Assembly (NCBI RefSeq): GCF_027941955.1 | Contig: NZ_CP115960.1 | Location: 2,108,001-2,172,000, forward strand | Reading direction: 5' to 3' | Source of the DNA: Sphingomonas sp. 7/4-4 | GTDB taxonomy: Bacteria > Pseudomonadota > Alphaproteobacteria > Sphingomonadales > Sphingomonadaceae | DNA length: 64,000 bases | Shown: positions 18,899 to 30,544 of the stretch, piece by piece | Numbering within the stretch: position 1 is the first letter of the stretch | Layout: each line of letters begins with the position of its first letter | Notes under the pieces: model-generated | Told to the model about the DNA's origin: nothing | The model's input: the letters and a program-made list of their open reading frames with translations, nothing else | Databases searched by the model: none | Program-made: the position numbers and the translations under genes

Positions 18899-19990
18899 TC
18901 AGGCAGCGGCGATGAACGCCTCGACTGCGGTCTGTGCCAGATCGTCGGTCATCTGCGTGCGCGGATGCTTGCAGAAATAGGCCGAGGCGGCGTCGATCGG
19001 GCCGGCGATGCCGCGGTCCTTGGCGAGCTTGGCGCAGCGGATCATGTCGATCGCGACGCCGGCGCTGTTGGGCGAATCCTCGACCGACAGGCGCAGTTCG
19101 AGATTCATCGGCACGCCGCCGAACATCGAGCCTTCCATGCGCAGGAAGCAGACCTTGTTGTCGTTCTGCCACGGCACGTAATCCGACGGGCCGATATGGA
19201 CGTTCTCGTCCTCGAGCCGCTCGGCGGCGACCGACTGGACCGCCTCGGTCTTCGAGATCTTCTTCGAGGCGAGGCGGCGATGGTTCGACATGTTGAGGAA
19301 GTCGGTGTTGCCGCCGGTGTTGAGCTGATAGGTGCGATCGAGCTTGACGCCGCGCTTGGCGAACAGATCGGTCAGCACGCGGTGGACGATCGTCGCGCCG
19401 AGCTGCGCCTTGATGTCGTCGCCGATGATCGGCACGCCCGCCGCGGTGAAGCGATCGGCCCATTCGGGGTTGCTGGCGATGAACACCGGGATGTTGTTGA
19501 CGAAGGCGACGCCGGCTTCGAGCGCGCATTCGGCGTAGAATTCGCTGGCTTCCTGGCTACCGACGGGGAGGTAGTTCATCAGCACGTCGGTCTGGGTCTC
19601 GCGCAGGACGCGGATGACTTCCTCCTTGGTCGCTTCGCGGTCCTTGGCGACGACGAAGGTGCGGTCGTCGTTGAAGTCGGCCATGTGCTCGGCGACGCCG
19701 TCGAGGATGCGGCCCATCTGGACCGTGGTGCCGGTCGGCTCGATGCTCTCGCAGAACACCGCGGTGCAGTTGGGCTTGGCGAAGATCGCATCGGCGACGT
19801 CCTTGCCGACCTTGCGCGCATCGACGTCCCACGCCGCAACGACATGGATGTCGCTGGGGCGATAGCCGCCGAGATCCCAGTGCATCAGGCCGACCGTGTC
19901 GTTGGCGCCGTCGCGGTAATGCGAAAGCCCCTGGACGAGCGAGCTGGCGCAGTTGCCGATGCCTACGATCGCGATGTTGATGCTCTTCAT
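18899..19990 (-). CDS. ino1: inositol-3-phosphate synthase
   Basis: An intact 363-residue protein of the short prokaryotic type. The NAD-binding glycine motif GIGNCASSL opens it; further family segments are GLMHWDLGGYRPSDIHVVAAWD, VLMNYLPVGSQEASEFYAE, VPIIGDDIKAQLGATIVHR and LDRTYQLNTGGNTDFLNM, which carry the catalytic lysine region and substrate contacts. It turns glucose-6-phosphate into inositol-3-phosphate (L-myo-inositol-1-phosphate) using bound NAD. It lies between the CDP-alcohol phosphotransferase (6 bases upstream) and the nucleotidyltransferase (7 bases downstream), so all three are surely one operon. Confidence 0.93.
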   Translation of the reverse strand: MKSINIAIVGIGNCASSLVQGLSHYRDGANDTVGLMHWDLGGYRPSDIHVVAAWDVDARKVGKDVADAIFAKPNCTAVFCESIEPTGTTVQMGRILDGVAEHMADFNDDRTFVVAKDREATKEEVIRVLRETQTDVLMNYLPVGSQEASEFYAECALEAGVAFVNNIPVFIASNPEWADRFTAAGVPIIGDDIKAQLGATIVHRVLTDLFAKRGVKLDRTYQLNTGGNTDFLNMSNHRRLASKKISKTEAVQSVAAERLEDENVHIGPSDYVPWQNDNKVCFLRMEGSMFGGVPMNLELRLSVEDSPNSAGVAIDMIRCAKLAKDRGIAGPIDAASAYFCKHPRTQMTDDLAQTAVEAFIAAA

Positions 19991-19996
19991 TGGAGT

Positions 19997-20856
19997 TCAG
20001 GTCCTCTGGATATGTGATTGCGACGAATGTTCGGATGCCGTCTCCGCGTTGCGGAGAAGGCGGGACTCGACAGTGCGGTGCCAGGTGAGGCCGACGACGA
20101 GGATCGCCGTCAGCGGAATGAGTTCGAACCAGAAAAAATAGCGCGGATTGCCGGCGAGACAGGCGAAGAAGATCGCGTAGACGCGGACATTCGCGCTGAG
20201 CAGCGACATCAGCCGCATCGGCTTCGCGGCCCGCGCGCCATAGGCCTGGCCGAACGCGGCCGGATCCGCCTCGCGCTGGAGCACTGCGTCGAACACGAAG
20301 GCGATGCGATCGACGCTGCCGGCGACGCCGTCATAGAGCCGCACCAGCGGGTTGCGACTCGGCACGGGCGGCGCGGAGACCAGCCCCTTGCAGCGGCGAT
20401 GGAAGCGGGCGCGCTCGCCCTCGTAGAGGCTCGACTGCACGGCGTGGAGCACACCGGCGGCGACGGCGAGGGCCCAGATTTCGAGCGTGCCGATCGAGGC
20501 GGCGATGAGGATGTAGATCAATGCGAACACGCCGTGATCGCAGATGCCGTCGAGCGTGCGGCCCAGCGCGCTGGCGGTCCCGGTCGCGCGCGCGACCATG
20601 CCGTCGAGCCCGTCGGCAATCAGCCAGCCGATCGAGAAGAGGAGGCCCAGAAACGCGAAGGGCCAGGCGTGCCAGTTCGCATAAGCGAGCGCGGCGAATC
20701 CGCCGAGCAGCAGCCCGATCACCGACACCGCATTCGCAGAGATTCCGCGCGCGACGAACCAAGGAAGCAGGGCCCGCCCTGCAGGGTGAATGATCCAGAG
20801 GTTGGTCGGATCCTCGATCCGGCGATCCCGCGATCCGTCCGGGGAGGAGATGTCAT
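19997..20856 (-). CDS. CDP-alcohol phosphatidyltransferase family protein (frameshifted near start)
   Basis: The full CDP-alcohol phosphotransferase signature D-x2-D-G-x2-A-R-x8-G-x3-D-x3-D is present in DGLDGMVAR...GRTLDGICD. Several hydrophobic segments make it an integral membrane enzyme. A protein-like frame extends upstream of 20728 (DRRIEDPTNLWIIHPAGRALLPWF) but has no start codon. The ATG at 20856 connects to it if the GGGG run at 20841-20844 gains one base, giving about 286 residues. In this operon it probably joins inositol phosphate, via CDP-inositol or CDP-diacylglycerol, to a lipid or second inositol phosphate. The product is not determined by sequence. Confidence 0.82.
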
Positions 20857-21055
20857 CGGCCCGTCACATACAGCGCGGGGAACACAATCATCAAGTCATT
20901 TGCGCCGAAACCGCCAGGGATTCGGAACCGTGGGAGGGAAAATGCGTTGTTCGGCGCCTCTCCCGCGCCGGTTGGCGGCTGGATTTCGCGCCTAAACCGT
21001 TATGCCGCCAGCAATTATGACACTGCGATTCGCGGGATCGGACGCCGTTACGCGG

Positions 21056-21598
21056 TTATCCGGTCGGTCCTGCGATGTCGCCCAGATCCTCATGGACCAT
21101 GTCGATCTCGCGGACGCCGCGGCTGCGGCGGGCGGCGTTGACGAGCGTGCGCAGTTCTTCGCGCCGGGTGCGGGCGCGCTGGACGTCGCGGATGATCAGC
21201 GGCCCGTCGCGCGTCGTCTCGTCCGACGAAGTGATGCTGATCGTGCCGAGATCGGCGGTCTGGTTGATGATCGTGAAATCGATGCGCACGTCCTTGACGC
21301 GATAGAGCTCGATATCGTCGATCGACTTCACGAAGATCCCCTTGTGGAGGATCAGCCGGTCCTCGGTCACTTCATAGGTGGTCGCGAGATTCTCGAACCA
21401 GCGGGCGAGCAGGAGCAGCAGCCCCGCGGCGAGCATGATCGGGAACAGCCATGCCCAGCCGCCCACCGGCCGCTGGGCGAGCGCCCAGATCGAACCGATC
21501 AGCCCGGCGAGCATCAGCAGGATCGTCCCCCACCCCGCGAGCGTGCCGCGAAGCCAGCCCAGAGTGGACGAACGGAAACGATCGACGGCTTCAACCAT
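21056..21598 (-). CDS. membrane-anchored bacterial PH-domain protein
   Basis: A 180-residue protein with two hydrophobic helices (GTILLMLAGLIGSIWALA and WAWLFPIMLAAGLLLLLARW) followed by a bacterial pleckstrin-like (bPH2) domain: TTYEVTEDRLILHKGIF, ELYRVKDVRIDFTIINQTADLGTISI, then a helical end. This is the YdbS-like plan. The role is unknown. The gene stands alone between the inositol operon and the copper chaperone. Just upstream (21601-21685) is a pair of short C/G-rich palindromes related to the larger inverted repeats. Confidence 0.85.
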   Translation of the reverse strand: MVEAVDRFRSSTLGWLRGTLAGWGTILLMLAGLIGSIWALAQRPVGGWAWLFPIMLAAGLLLLLARWFENLATTYEVTEDRLILHKGIFVKSIDDIELYRVKDVRIDFTIINQTADLGTISITSSDETTRDGPLIIRDVQRARTRREELRTLVNAARRSRGVREIDMVHEDLGDIAGPTG

Positions 21599-21683
21599 GC
21601 AGGCCTCCCTTTGGGGGAGGATAGCGGATGCGCGAGGGTGGGGAAGTCGAAAAATCCTCCCCGCTGCGCGAGGGAGGACTGGA

Positions 21684-22121
21684 TTAATTCGGCGGCGGAT
21701 CGCCGGCGCCGACGACCTGGGCCTGCAGTTCCAGCTTCCTGCCGCTGGCGAAGGCCAGAGCGAGCGGAATGCGGGTGCCCGGCTTCACATTGGGGCCGAG
21801 ATCGAACAGCATGACGTGGCGGCCGCCGGGGGCGAATGCGACTTCGCCCTTCGCCGGGACGGGAACGTCGCGGCTGGGCTGCATCGATTTCACGCCCTGA
21901 TGATCCATCGTTTCATGGAGCTCCGAACGCAGCGCCGCGGGTGTCGAGACCGCGAGCAGGGTATCCGCCTGTGCCCCGCCGCGGATCGTGAAATAGGCCG
22001 CGCCGGGGCGTCCGGCGACCGCGGGCAAGCGGACCCAGGCCTTGTCCGCGCCGAGTTCGGCGGGCTTGCCGCATCCGGCGAGCAACAACGCCGCCGCAAC
22101 GATCCCTGAAATTCCACGCAT
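21684..22121 (-). CDS. periplasmic copper chaperone PCu(A)C-like lipoprotein
   Basis: About 145 residues. The start MRGISGIVAAALLLAGCGKP is a lipoprotein signal with lipobox L-A-G-C. The core carries the copper-binding set of the PCu(A)C family: H-E-T-M in ELHETMDHQGVKSM and H-V-M in GGRHVMLFDL. These proteins deliver Cu(I) to the CuA site of cytochrome oxidase. The ATG at 22121 is used; an upstream ATG at 22187 would hide the signal peptide. It is divergent from dnaK and its upstream region contains the dnaK heat-shock promoter. Confidence 0.88.
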   Translation of the reverse strand: MRGISGIVAAALLLAGCGKPAELGADKAWVRLPAVAGRPGAAYFTIRGGAQADTLLAVSTPAALRSELHETMDHQGVKSMQPSRDVPVPAKGEVAFAPGGRHVMLFDLGPNVKPGTRIPLALAFASGRKLELQAQVVGAGDPPPN

Positions 22122-22165
22122 CCGCTTAACTCCCGTTTCGGGAAAGTTCCTAGAATTCCACCCTT

Positions 22166-22193
22166 CTTGCGGCAAGCGGAAGCGCACCTATAT
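22166..22193 (+). promoter_or_regulatory. RpoH (sigma-32) type promoter for dnaK
   Basis: CTTG at 22166-22169 and CCTATAT at 22187-22193 are separated by 17 bases. This matches the alphaproteobacterial heat-shock promoter pattern CTTG(AA)-N16-18-C(C/T)TAT(N)T. It lies about 105 bases upstream of the dnaK ATG and points toward it, which is the expected place. Transcription start would be near 22200. Confidence 0.7.
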
Positions 22194-22297
22194 CGCTTTC
22201 GGACATGGCTCCCACGCCGCCTGATTCTGGGGCAAGGGCAGCCAAGGTTTTGATTTTAAACACTGAGCAATTTGAACACTGGGGGCCACGAGGGACC

Positions 22298-24211
<1,914 letters not shown>

Positions 24212-24227
24212 GTAAAATGCGTACCAA

Positions 24228-24309
24228 CGTCACCCCGGCGGAAGCCGGGACCCGGAGCCCCAGGCGACATCGCTTGCGACCCTGGGCCCCGGCGCTCGCT
24301 GGGGTGACG
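24228..24309. repeat. palindromic CACCCCGG repeat, copy 1
   Basis: An imperfect inverted repeat of about 82 bp between dnaK and dnaJ. It opens CGTCACCCCGGCGGAAGCCG and closes with GCTGGGGTGACG, with internal pairing of GGAGCCCCAGG and CCTGGGCCCC. Two relatives at 42567-42673 and 44479-44560 share the CGTCACCCCGG ... GATGACG ends. As RNA it would form a long hairpin that could tune the dnaK/dnaJ ratio. Confidence 0.75.
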
Positions 24310-24329
24310 GATTGGGGCGGGGGCCGGGC

Positions 24330-25445
24330 ATGACCACCGAAGTCGATTATTACGAACTGCTCGAATGCGAGCGCAACGCGGACGAGGCGGCGCTGAAATC
24401 GGCGTATCGCAAGCTCGCGATCAAATATCACCCCGACAAGAATGGCGGGTGCAAGGATCACGAGGCCAAGTTCAAGGCGATCAGCGAAGCCTATGAATGC
24501 CTGAAGGATCCGCAGAAGCGCGCCGCCTATGATCGCTTCGGCCATGCCGCGTTCAAGAACGGGATGGGCGGCGGCCCGGGGCACGGCGCGCAGGATTTCG
24601 GCGCGTTCAGCGACATCTTCGAAAGCGTGTTCGGCGAGTTCATGGGCGGCCGCGGCGGGCGCCCGAACCTGCGCGGCGCGGACCTGCGCTACGACATGGA
24701 GATCAGCCTCGAGGATGCCTGGCACGGCACGACCAGCGAGATCACCGTCGACGTGTCCGGCCTGTGCGACAGCTGCTCGGGCACCGGCGCAAGGCCGGGG
24801 ACGCAGGCGCACCAGTGCAAGCAGTGCAACGGCCACGGCAAGGTGCGCGCGCAGCAGGGCTTCTTCATGGTCGAGCGGACCTGCCCGGTCTGCCACGGCG
24901 CCGGTGAAGTGATCGCCGATCCGTGTCGTGATTGCCGCGGCGAGGGACGCACCGACAAGACCAAGACGCTCAAGATCAACGTGCCGCCGGGCGTCGACGA
25001 AGGCACCCGGATCCGGCTCTCGGGCGAAGGCGAAGCGGGCGCGCGCGGCGCCCCGGCGGGCGACCTCTACATCTTCCTCCACGTCGCCAAGCATGCGATC
25101 TTCGAGCGGCAGGGCACGACCCTGTTCGCCAATGCGCCGATCAGTTTCACCACGGCGGCACTGGGCGGCGAAATCACTTTGCCCGGCCTCGACGGCGAGA
25201 AGCACGTGATCAAGATCGCGCCGGGCACGCAGCCGGGCCGCGAAGTCCGCCATCGCGGCGCCGGCATGCCGGTGCTGCAGGGGCGCGGACACGGCGATCT
25301 GGTCGTGCGGCTCGAAGTCGAGATGCCGACCAGGCTGACCGCGAAGCAGCGCGAACTGCTCGAGGAATTCCGCTGCACCGAAACGGGCGACGAATGCCCG
25401 CAGACGAGCGGCTTCTTCGCCAAGATCAAGTCGGCTTTGGGATGA
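24330..25445 (+). CDS. dnaJ: chaperone protein DnaJ
   Basis: A 371-residue type I J-protein. The J domain has YHPDKN with the essential HPD; a G/F-rich linker follows (FKNGMGGGPGHGAQDFGAF). The zinc domain has four C-x-x-C-x-G-x-G repeats (CDSCSGTG, CKQCNGHG, CPVCHGAG, CRDCRGEG), then the substrate-binding barrel. It stimulates DnaK ATPase and delivers clients. The ATG at 24330 is the family start; a TTG six codons upstream is possible. It follows dnaK after 118 bases containing a repeat. Confidence 0.97.
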   Translation: MTTEVDYYELLECERNADEAALKSAYRKLAIKYHPDKNGGCKDHEAKFKAISEAYECLKDPQKRAAYDRFGHAAFKNGMGGGPGHGAQDFGAFSDIFESVFGEFMGGRGGRPNLRGADLRYDMEISLEDAWHGTTSEITVDVSGLCDSCSGTGARPGTQAHQCKQCNGHGKVRAQQGFFMVERTCPVCHGAGEVIADPCRDCRGEGRTDKTKTLKINVPPGVDEGTRIRLSGEGEAGARGAPAGDLYIFLHVAKHAIFERQGTTLFANAPISFTTAALGGEITLPGLDGEKHVIKIAPGTQPGREVRHRGAGMPVLQGRGHGDLVVRLEVEMPTRLTAKQRELLEEFRCTETGDECPQTSGFFAKIKSALG

Positions 25446-25450
25446 AGATT

Positions 25451-25570
25451 TACCCTCCCCCGCCAGGGGAGGTGTCGCCGAAGGCGACGGAGGGAGTAAG
25501 CACGCCGCGAGGTTAGTGCTTCCTCCCCTCCGCGATGCCGCGCATGCCACCTCCCCTGGCGGGGAGGATT
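25451..25570. repeat. about 120-bp inverted-repeat element (REPIN/MITE-like), copy B
   Basis: The left arm reads CCCTCCCCCGCCAGGGGAGG and continues through GCCGAAGGCGACGGAGGGA to GTAAGCA. The right arm, on the other strand, reads AATCCTCCCCGCCAGGGGAG and ends GGAGGAAGCAC. Arms are about 50 bp with a short unpaired centre. It is closely related to copy C (35725-35858), less to copy A. It sits between the convergent dnaJ and the small membrane protein gene, where it could end transcription from both sides. Confidence 0.8.
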
Positions 25571-25577
25571 GACGCTC

Positions 25578-25954
25578 TCAGATGCGGACGCGCGTTTCGC
25601 CGAGCGCATGGAATTGCAGCGCCGCAATCGCCCCGACCGCCAGCGCCTGCACGGCGACGAACGCGATGCCGAGCCCATTGGGCTGCACCCATGCAATCAC
25701 GCCGAAGCTCGCCGCGACCCATGCGAGGTTGAGCCCCGCCACGAGCTGCACCTGCCAGCCGCCCCCTGCCGCGCCGCCCACAGCACGAACAGGGCGAACG
25801 GGAACAGCAGGATCCCGGCCTCGCGGAGCAACGGCACGGGCAGTTCGGTCAGCCCGGCGATCGGACCGGCCGCGGCGACGAGAAGGCCGCCCATCGCCAG
25901 GCAGGTGGCGGCATCGAACAGCATCACCGGGCAGAGCAGTTGGTTGCGTGTCAT
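25578..25954 (-). CDS. small multi-helix membrane protein divergent from XRE regulator (frameshifted)
   Basis: After adding one base at the CCCCC run (25762-25766) the product is 125 residues with four hydrophobic helices: LLCPVMLFDAATCLAMGGLL, LLREAGILLFPFALFVLWAA, LVAGLNLAWVAASFGVIAWV and GIAFVAVQALAVGAIAALQF. No named family is certain; it resembles small SDR-associated integral membrane proteins found next to MmyB-like regulators. It starts 122 bases from the divergent XRE gene, with a palindrome (26012-26028) between, so it is the likely target of that regulator. Confidence 0.72.
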
Positions 25955-26011
25955 GATCGTATCTCCCTTGCTTGAGTGTCCCCAAGCATGGCGATCGGCG
26001 GACGCAGGTCG

Positions 26012-26028
26012 ATTACCCGACAGGTAAT
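26012..26028. promoter_or_regulatory. candidate operator palindrome between XRE regulator and membrane gene
   Basis: The 17-base sequence ATTACCCGACAGGTAAT is a palindrome with six perfect outer base pairs (ATTACC/GGTAAT), extendable to eight with one mismatch. It lies midway in the 122-base divergent intergenic region. This is the position and shape expected of an autoregulatory XRE-type operator. Assignment to the neighbouring regulator is inference. Confidence 0.55.
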
Positions 26029-26076
26029 GGAATGCGTGCGCGCCCCGCGATACCAGCGACGCGAGGGAGAAATGCG

Positions 26077-26858
26077 ATGAACACACAGCAGGTCCGGCCG
26101 CTGGGCGAGCAGATCAAGCATTGGCGCCAGCAGCGGCGGCTGAGCCAGATGGAGCTCGCGCTCGACGCGGAAATCTCGACCCGGCATCTGAGCTTCATCG
26201 AAACCGGGCGCGCGCAGCCGAGCCGCGAGATGGTGCTGCTGCTCGCCGAGCAGCTCGAAGTGCCGCTGCGCGAGCGCAACGCGATGCTGCTCGGCGCCGG
26301 CTATGCGCCGGTCTATTCGGAGCGGCCGCTCGACGACCCGGCATTGGCCCCGGCCCGGCGCGCGGTCGAGCTTGTGCTCAAGGGGCACGAGCCCTTTCCG
26401 GCGCTGGCGGTCGATCGCCACTGGCACATGGTCGCGGCCAATGCCGCGGTGGCGCCGCTGCTCGCAGGTGTCGCGGAACATCTGCTCGAAGGCCGCGTCA
26501 ACGTGTTGCGGCTGAGCCTGCATCCCGAGGGGCTGGCGTCGCGCATCCTCAATCTGGGCGAATGGCGGGCGCATCTGCTCGAGCGGCTGCGGCGCCAGGC
26601 GTGGCTGACCAGCGATCCTACGCTGGCGGCATTGCTCGACGAGCTTTGCGGCTATCCCTCCGCGGAGGGAGCGGCGATGTGGACGGTTTCGGCGAGGTCG
26701 TGGTGCCGCTGAGGCTGGACTCGCCGCTGGGCGAATTGCGTTTCTTCAGCACCACCACGGTGTTCGGCACGCCGCGCGACGTGACGCTCGACGAACTGGC
26801 GATCGAGGCGTTCTTCCCGGCCGACGAAGCGACGCTGGAGCGCCTCACTGCAAAGTGA
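26077..26858 (+). CDS. XRE family regulator with MmyB-like ligand-binding domain (frameshifted)
   Basis: Residues 1-70 form an XRE helix-turn-helix (LGEQIKHWRQQRRLSQMELA, ISTRHLSFIETGRAQPSREM). The rest matches the MmyB-like transcription regulator ligand-binding domain: VDRHWHMVAANAAVAPLL, LRLSLHPEGLASRILNLGEW and the ending FFSTTTVFGTPRDVTLDELAIEAFFPADEAT. The frame shifts between about 26660 and 26690 (YPSAEG... to ...DVDGFGEVVVPLRLDSP), needing one base; corrected length 260. It probably represses or activates the divergent membrane protein gene via the palindrome at 26012-26028. The effector is unknown. Confidence 0.85.
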
Positions 26859-27058
26859 TCAAGACGGTTCATAGTCAAGCGACTGTCTCGGAAAGATAAA
26901 ATTGGCGCCTGCGCGGGGTGGCCAATCTCAGCCACGGCGTACGCCGAGATTGTCCTCCGAAATGGTTGCATCCCGTCTTGGGCGATATTGGACGGATAGT
27001 GCGCGGCGGCGTATATCGACTCCCCGGAGGCGGACGACGCCTCCGGGGGACATCGTCC

Positions 27059-28069
27059 ATGCTGGCACGACTCATCGACGCGCTGCGGCGCCTGCTCCGC
27101 ATATTCGGCTTCGGCACTCCTGCGCAGCGAGACGATTCTCCGCAGCCCGAACCGCGCTTGGCCCAGCCGGCGCCCGAGCCCGCACCCGTCGATCCCGCGG
27201 CAGCGCCACCGGTGCAGCCGGCGCTGGCGCTTTTCCAGCTCGTTGCGACCAGCGGCGAGGTTCCGATGCGCGCGGGCGACGATCCCGCCGGCTTCACGCT
27301 CGGCATGATCCAGAGCTTCGCGGGCACGGGCGCCGCTTTCGGCGCGCCGGCCGCGGACGGGCGAATGGTGCCGGTCGCGACCAACCAGCCGCTGATGGCG
27401 GTGTTCGGCTTCAGCTTTGGCGGCGACGGCATGCATCTGGGATTGCCCAATCTGACCGGGCGCACGCCGGTGGGCGGAGCGCAGCCCGGCATGTTCGGCC
27501 CGCAGACGCTGACGCTGACCTATCTGATCGCAACCGAGGCGGGCAGCGGGGCGCCATTGCTGGGAATGATCGCGGCCTTTGGCGGCAATTATGCCCCGCC
27601 GGGCTGGATGCCGGCCAGCGGACAGATGCTGCCGATCTCGGCCAATGTGCCGCTCTATCAGCTGATCGGCCAGACCTATGGCGGCAACCCGGTGGGGTTC
27701 ACGCTGCCGGATCTCGACGGATTCGCGGCGATCGGCGCGGGCGCCGCGCCGGGATTGCCCGCAGTGGCGCTCGGCGGGCGCGTGGCGACGCCGGTGCCGG
27801 CGATCGGGCTCAATTATCTGATCTGCGTCACCGGCGCGGCGCCGCCCGCCGGCGGGACCGGGGCCTTCCCGCAGTCCGAAGGGTTTCTGGGCCAGGTGAT
27901 CGCTTATGCCGGGCCCGAAGCGCCCGACGGCTGGATGCTGTGCGACGGATCGCTGCTCGATGCGGGGCTATATCCGGCGCTCTTCGCAGTGATCGGCACG
28001 CGGTTCGGCAGTTCGGGGCAGAATTTCGCATTGCCCGATCTTCGCGGACGGATCCTGACCGGGTTCTGA
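27059..28069 (+). CDS. protein with three phage tail-collar (MdpB-like) repeats
   Basis: A 336-residue protein. A basic amphipathic N-terminus (MLARLIDALRRLLRIFGFG) is followed by a Pro/Ala-rich linker and then three collar-like units: about residues 85-150, 165-240 and 270-336. Units two and three show the classic pattern G-x-I/V-x-A-x-x-G-x-x-A-P-x-G-W-x-x-x-x-G-x-x-L ... Y-x-x-L-F-x-x-I-G-x-x-Y/F-G ... F-x-L-P-D-L-x-G (APPGWMPASGQMLPIS; APDGWMLCDGSLLDAG). Relatives include tail fibres and the microcystin-dependent protein family. No other phage gene is nearby. No signal peptide. Role unknown; surface or tail-like particle structure is possible. Confidence 0.82.
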   Translation: MLARLIDALRRLLRIFGFGTPAQRDDSPQPEPRLAQPAPEPAPVDPAAAPPVQPALALFQLVATSGEVPMRAGDDPAGFTLGMIQSFAGTGAAFGAPAADGRMVPVATNQPLMAVFGFSFGGDGMHLGLPNLTGRTPVGGAQPGMFGPQTLTLTYLIATEAGSGAPLLGMIAAFGGNYAPPGWMPASGQMLPISANVPLYQLIGQTYGGNPVGFTLPDLDGFAAIGAGAAPGLPAVALGGRVATPVPAIGLNYLICVTGAAPPAGGTGAFPQSEGFLGQVIAYAGPEAPDGWMLCDGSLLDAGLYPALFAVIGTRFGSSGQNFALPDLRGRILTGF

Positions 28070-28079
28070 CGGCCCGCGA

Positions 28080-28936
28080 TCAGTGGCCGTTGTCGCTCCA
28101 GTGCGGCGGATCCGACACGAGCTTGATCACGCCATAGGTCTTGCCGATCGCGTGCAGGTCCTTGTTGGTGTTGCCCGAACGCGGCGTCGAGACCGTGCGC
28201 GGGCTGCCGGACTTGTCGCGGACCTTGATCGTGCCGGTCCAGCCGATCGTCATGTCGATCGCCCTGCCCTCGATATGGAGCGATGTGAGCGAGGGCTGGA
28301 AGGCGATGCCGAACAGATCGACCATCTCCTGCGCGCCCTTTTTCGATCTTGCCAGATCGCCATGATCCCATTGGATCGCGCAGCCCGCGATGGCGGGAAC
28401 GTCGCGCGGGGCGACCGAGCCGTTGGCGACCCGGAAGCAGAAATGCATCAGCTGCGCGCGGCTGCGATTGCGGCGCGTCGCCGAGATCCTGACATCGGCG
28501 CCGGCGTCCCGGAGCGCCTTGACGAACGCAGTGACGTTGTCGCGGAACGGCGGCACGAGATCGCCGATCGCGGCGCTGTTGGGGAAAAGCGCCTGATTGG
28601 CATGCCACCACGCCGCGCCGCTCAGCGATGTCGGAGCGCTCGGCGGGGGTGCAGGGGTCGGCGCGGGCGCCGGAGCGGGCGATGGTGTCGGCGTTCCGGC
28701 CGCGAGCTTCTGCCACGTCCTGCCGCCGGGATCGATGCGCCCGTCGGGGCTCGCGGCGCCGAGCACCCGTGACTGGAAGGCCTTGATCGCGTCGATCGTG
28801 AGCGGTCCGCAGACCCCGGTGGTCGGGATCAGCTCCTGCCCGGTGGCTGCCAGCCAGCCATTGAGCAAATGCTGGACGACGAGCACGTCGGCGAGTTCGT
28901 TGACTCCCCTTTGCCCACCGATGCACCGATCGCCAT
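28080..28936 (-). CDS. peptidoglycan-binding / M15-like peptidase protein (frameshifted near start)
   Basis: An N-terminal peptidoglycan-binding-like domain (VLVVQHLLNGWLAATGQELI, GVCGPLTIDAIKAFQSRV) leads through a Pro/Ala linker to a C-terminal domain with SLHIEGRAIDM, the S-x-H-x-x-G-x-A-x-D zinc site of M15 D-Ala-D-Ala peptidases, and a final DPPHWSDNGH that would supply the last histidine. The ATG at 28936 gives MAIGASVGKG and connects to VNELADVL if the CCCC run at 28906-28909 gains a base; corrected length 285. No signal peptide is seen, so release may need lysis or a holin-type route. It is convergent with the tail-collar gene. Confidence 0.75.
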
Positions 28937-29027
28937 GGCATGCCCCCTTGTGCCCGCGCCGAGGATAAACCCGATCGCGCGCAGTGGAAAGCACTCTACT
29001 TCCCTCCCTCTTGGGGAGGGGAACAAA

Positions 29028-30338
<1,311 letters not shown>

Positions 30339-30544
30339 GCTTATAACTCCGTGGACGGGCGTTGCGCGAACGCAACACGGCAATCGAAATGCGACGAGGC
30401 GCCACCTAGCAGGGGTGAGCTGTGGCCGCAACGCCTGAAATTGGGAACAACAGCCCCAGTTTAGAAGTTCATAAACGCGAATAGCAACAGTTTCGTGCTT
30501 TGCTGCCTCAGGTTCCGCGAAGCAAATAACAGGAGATGAAACAG

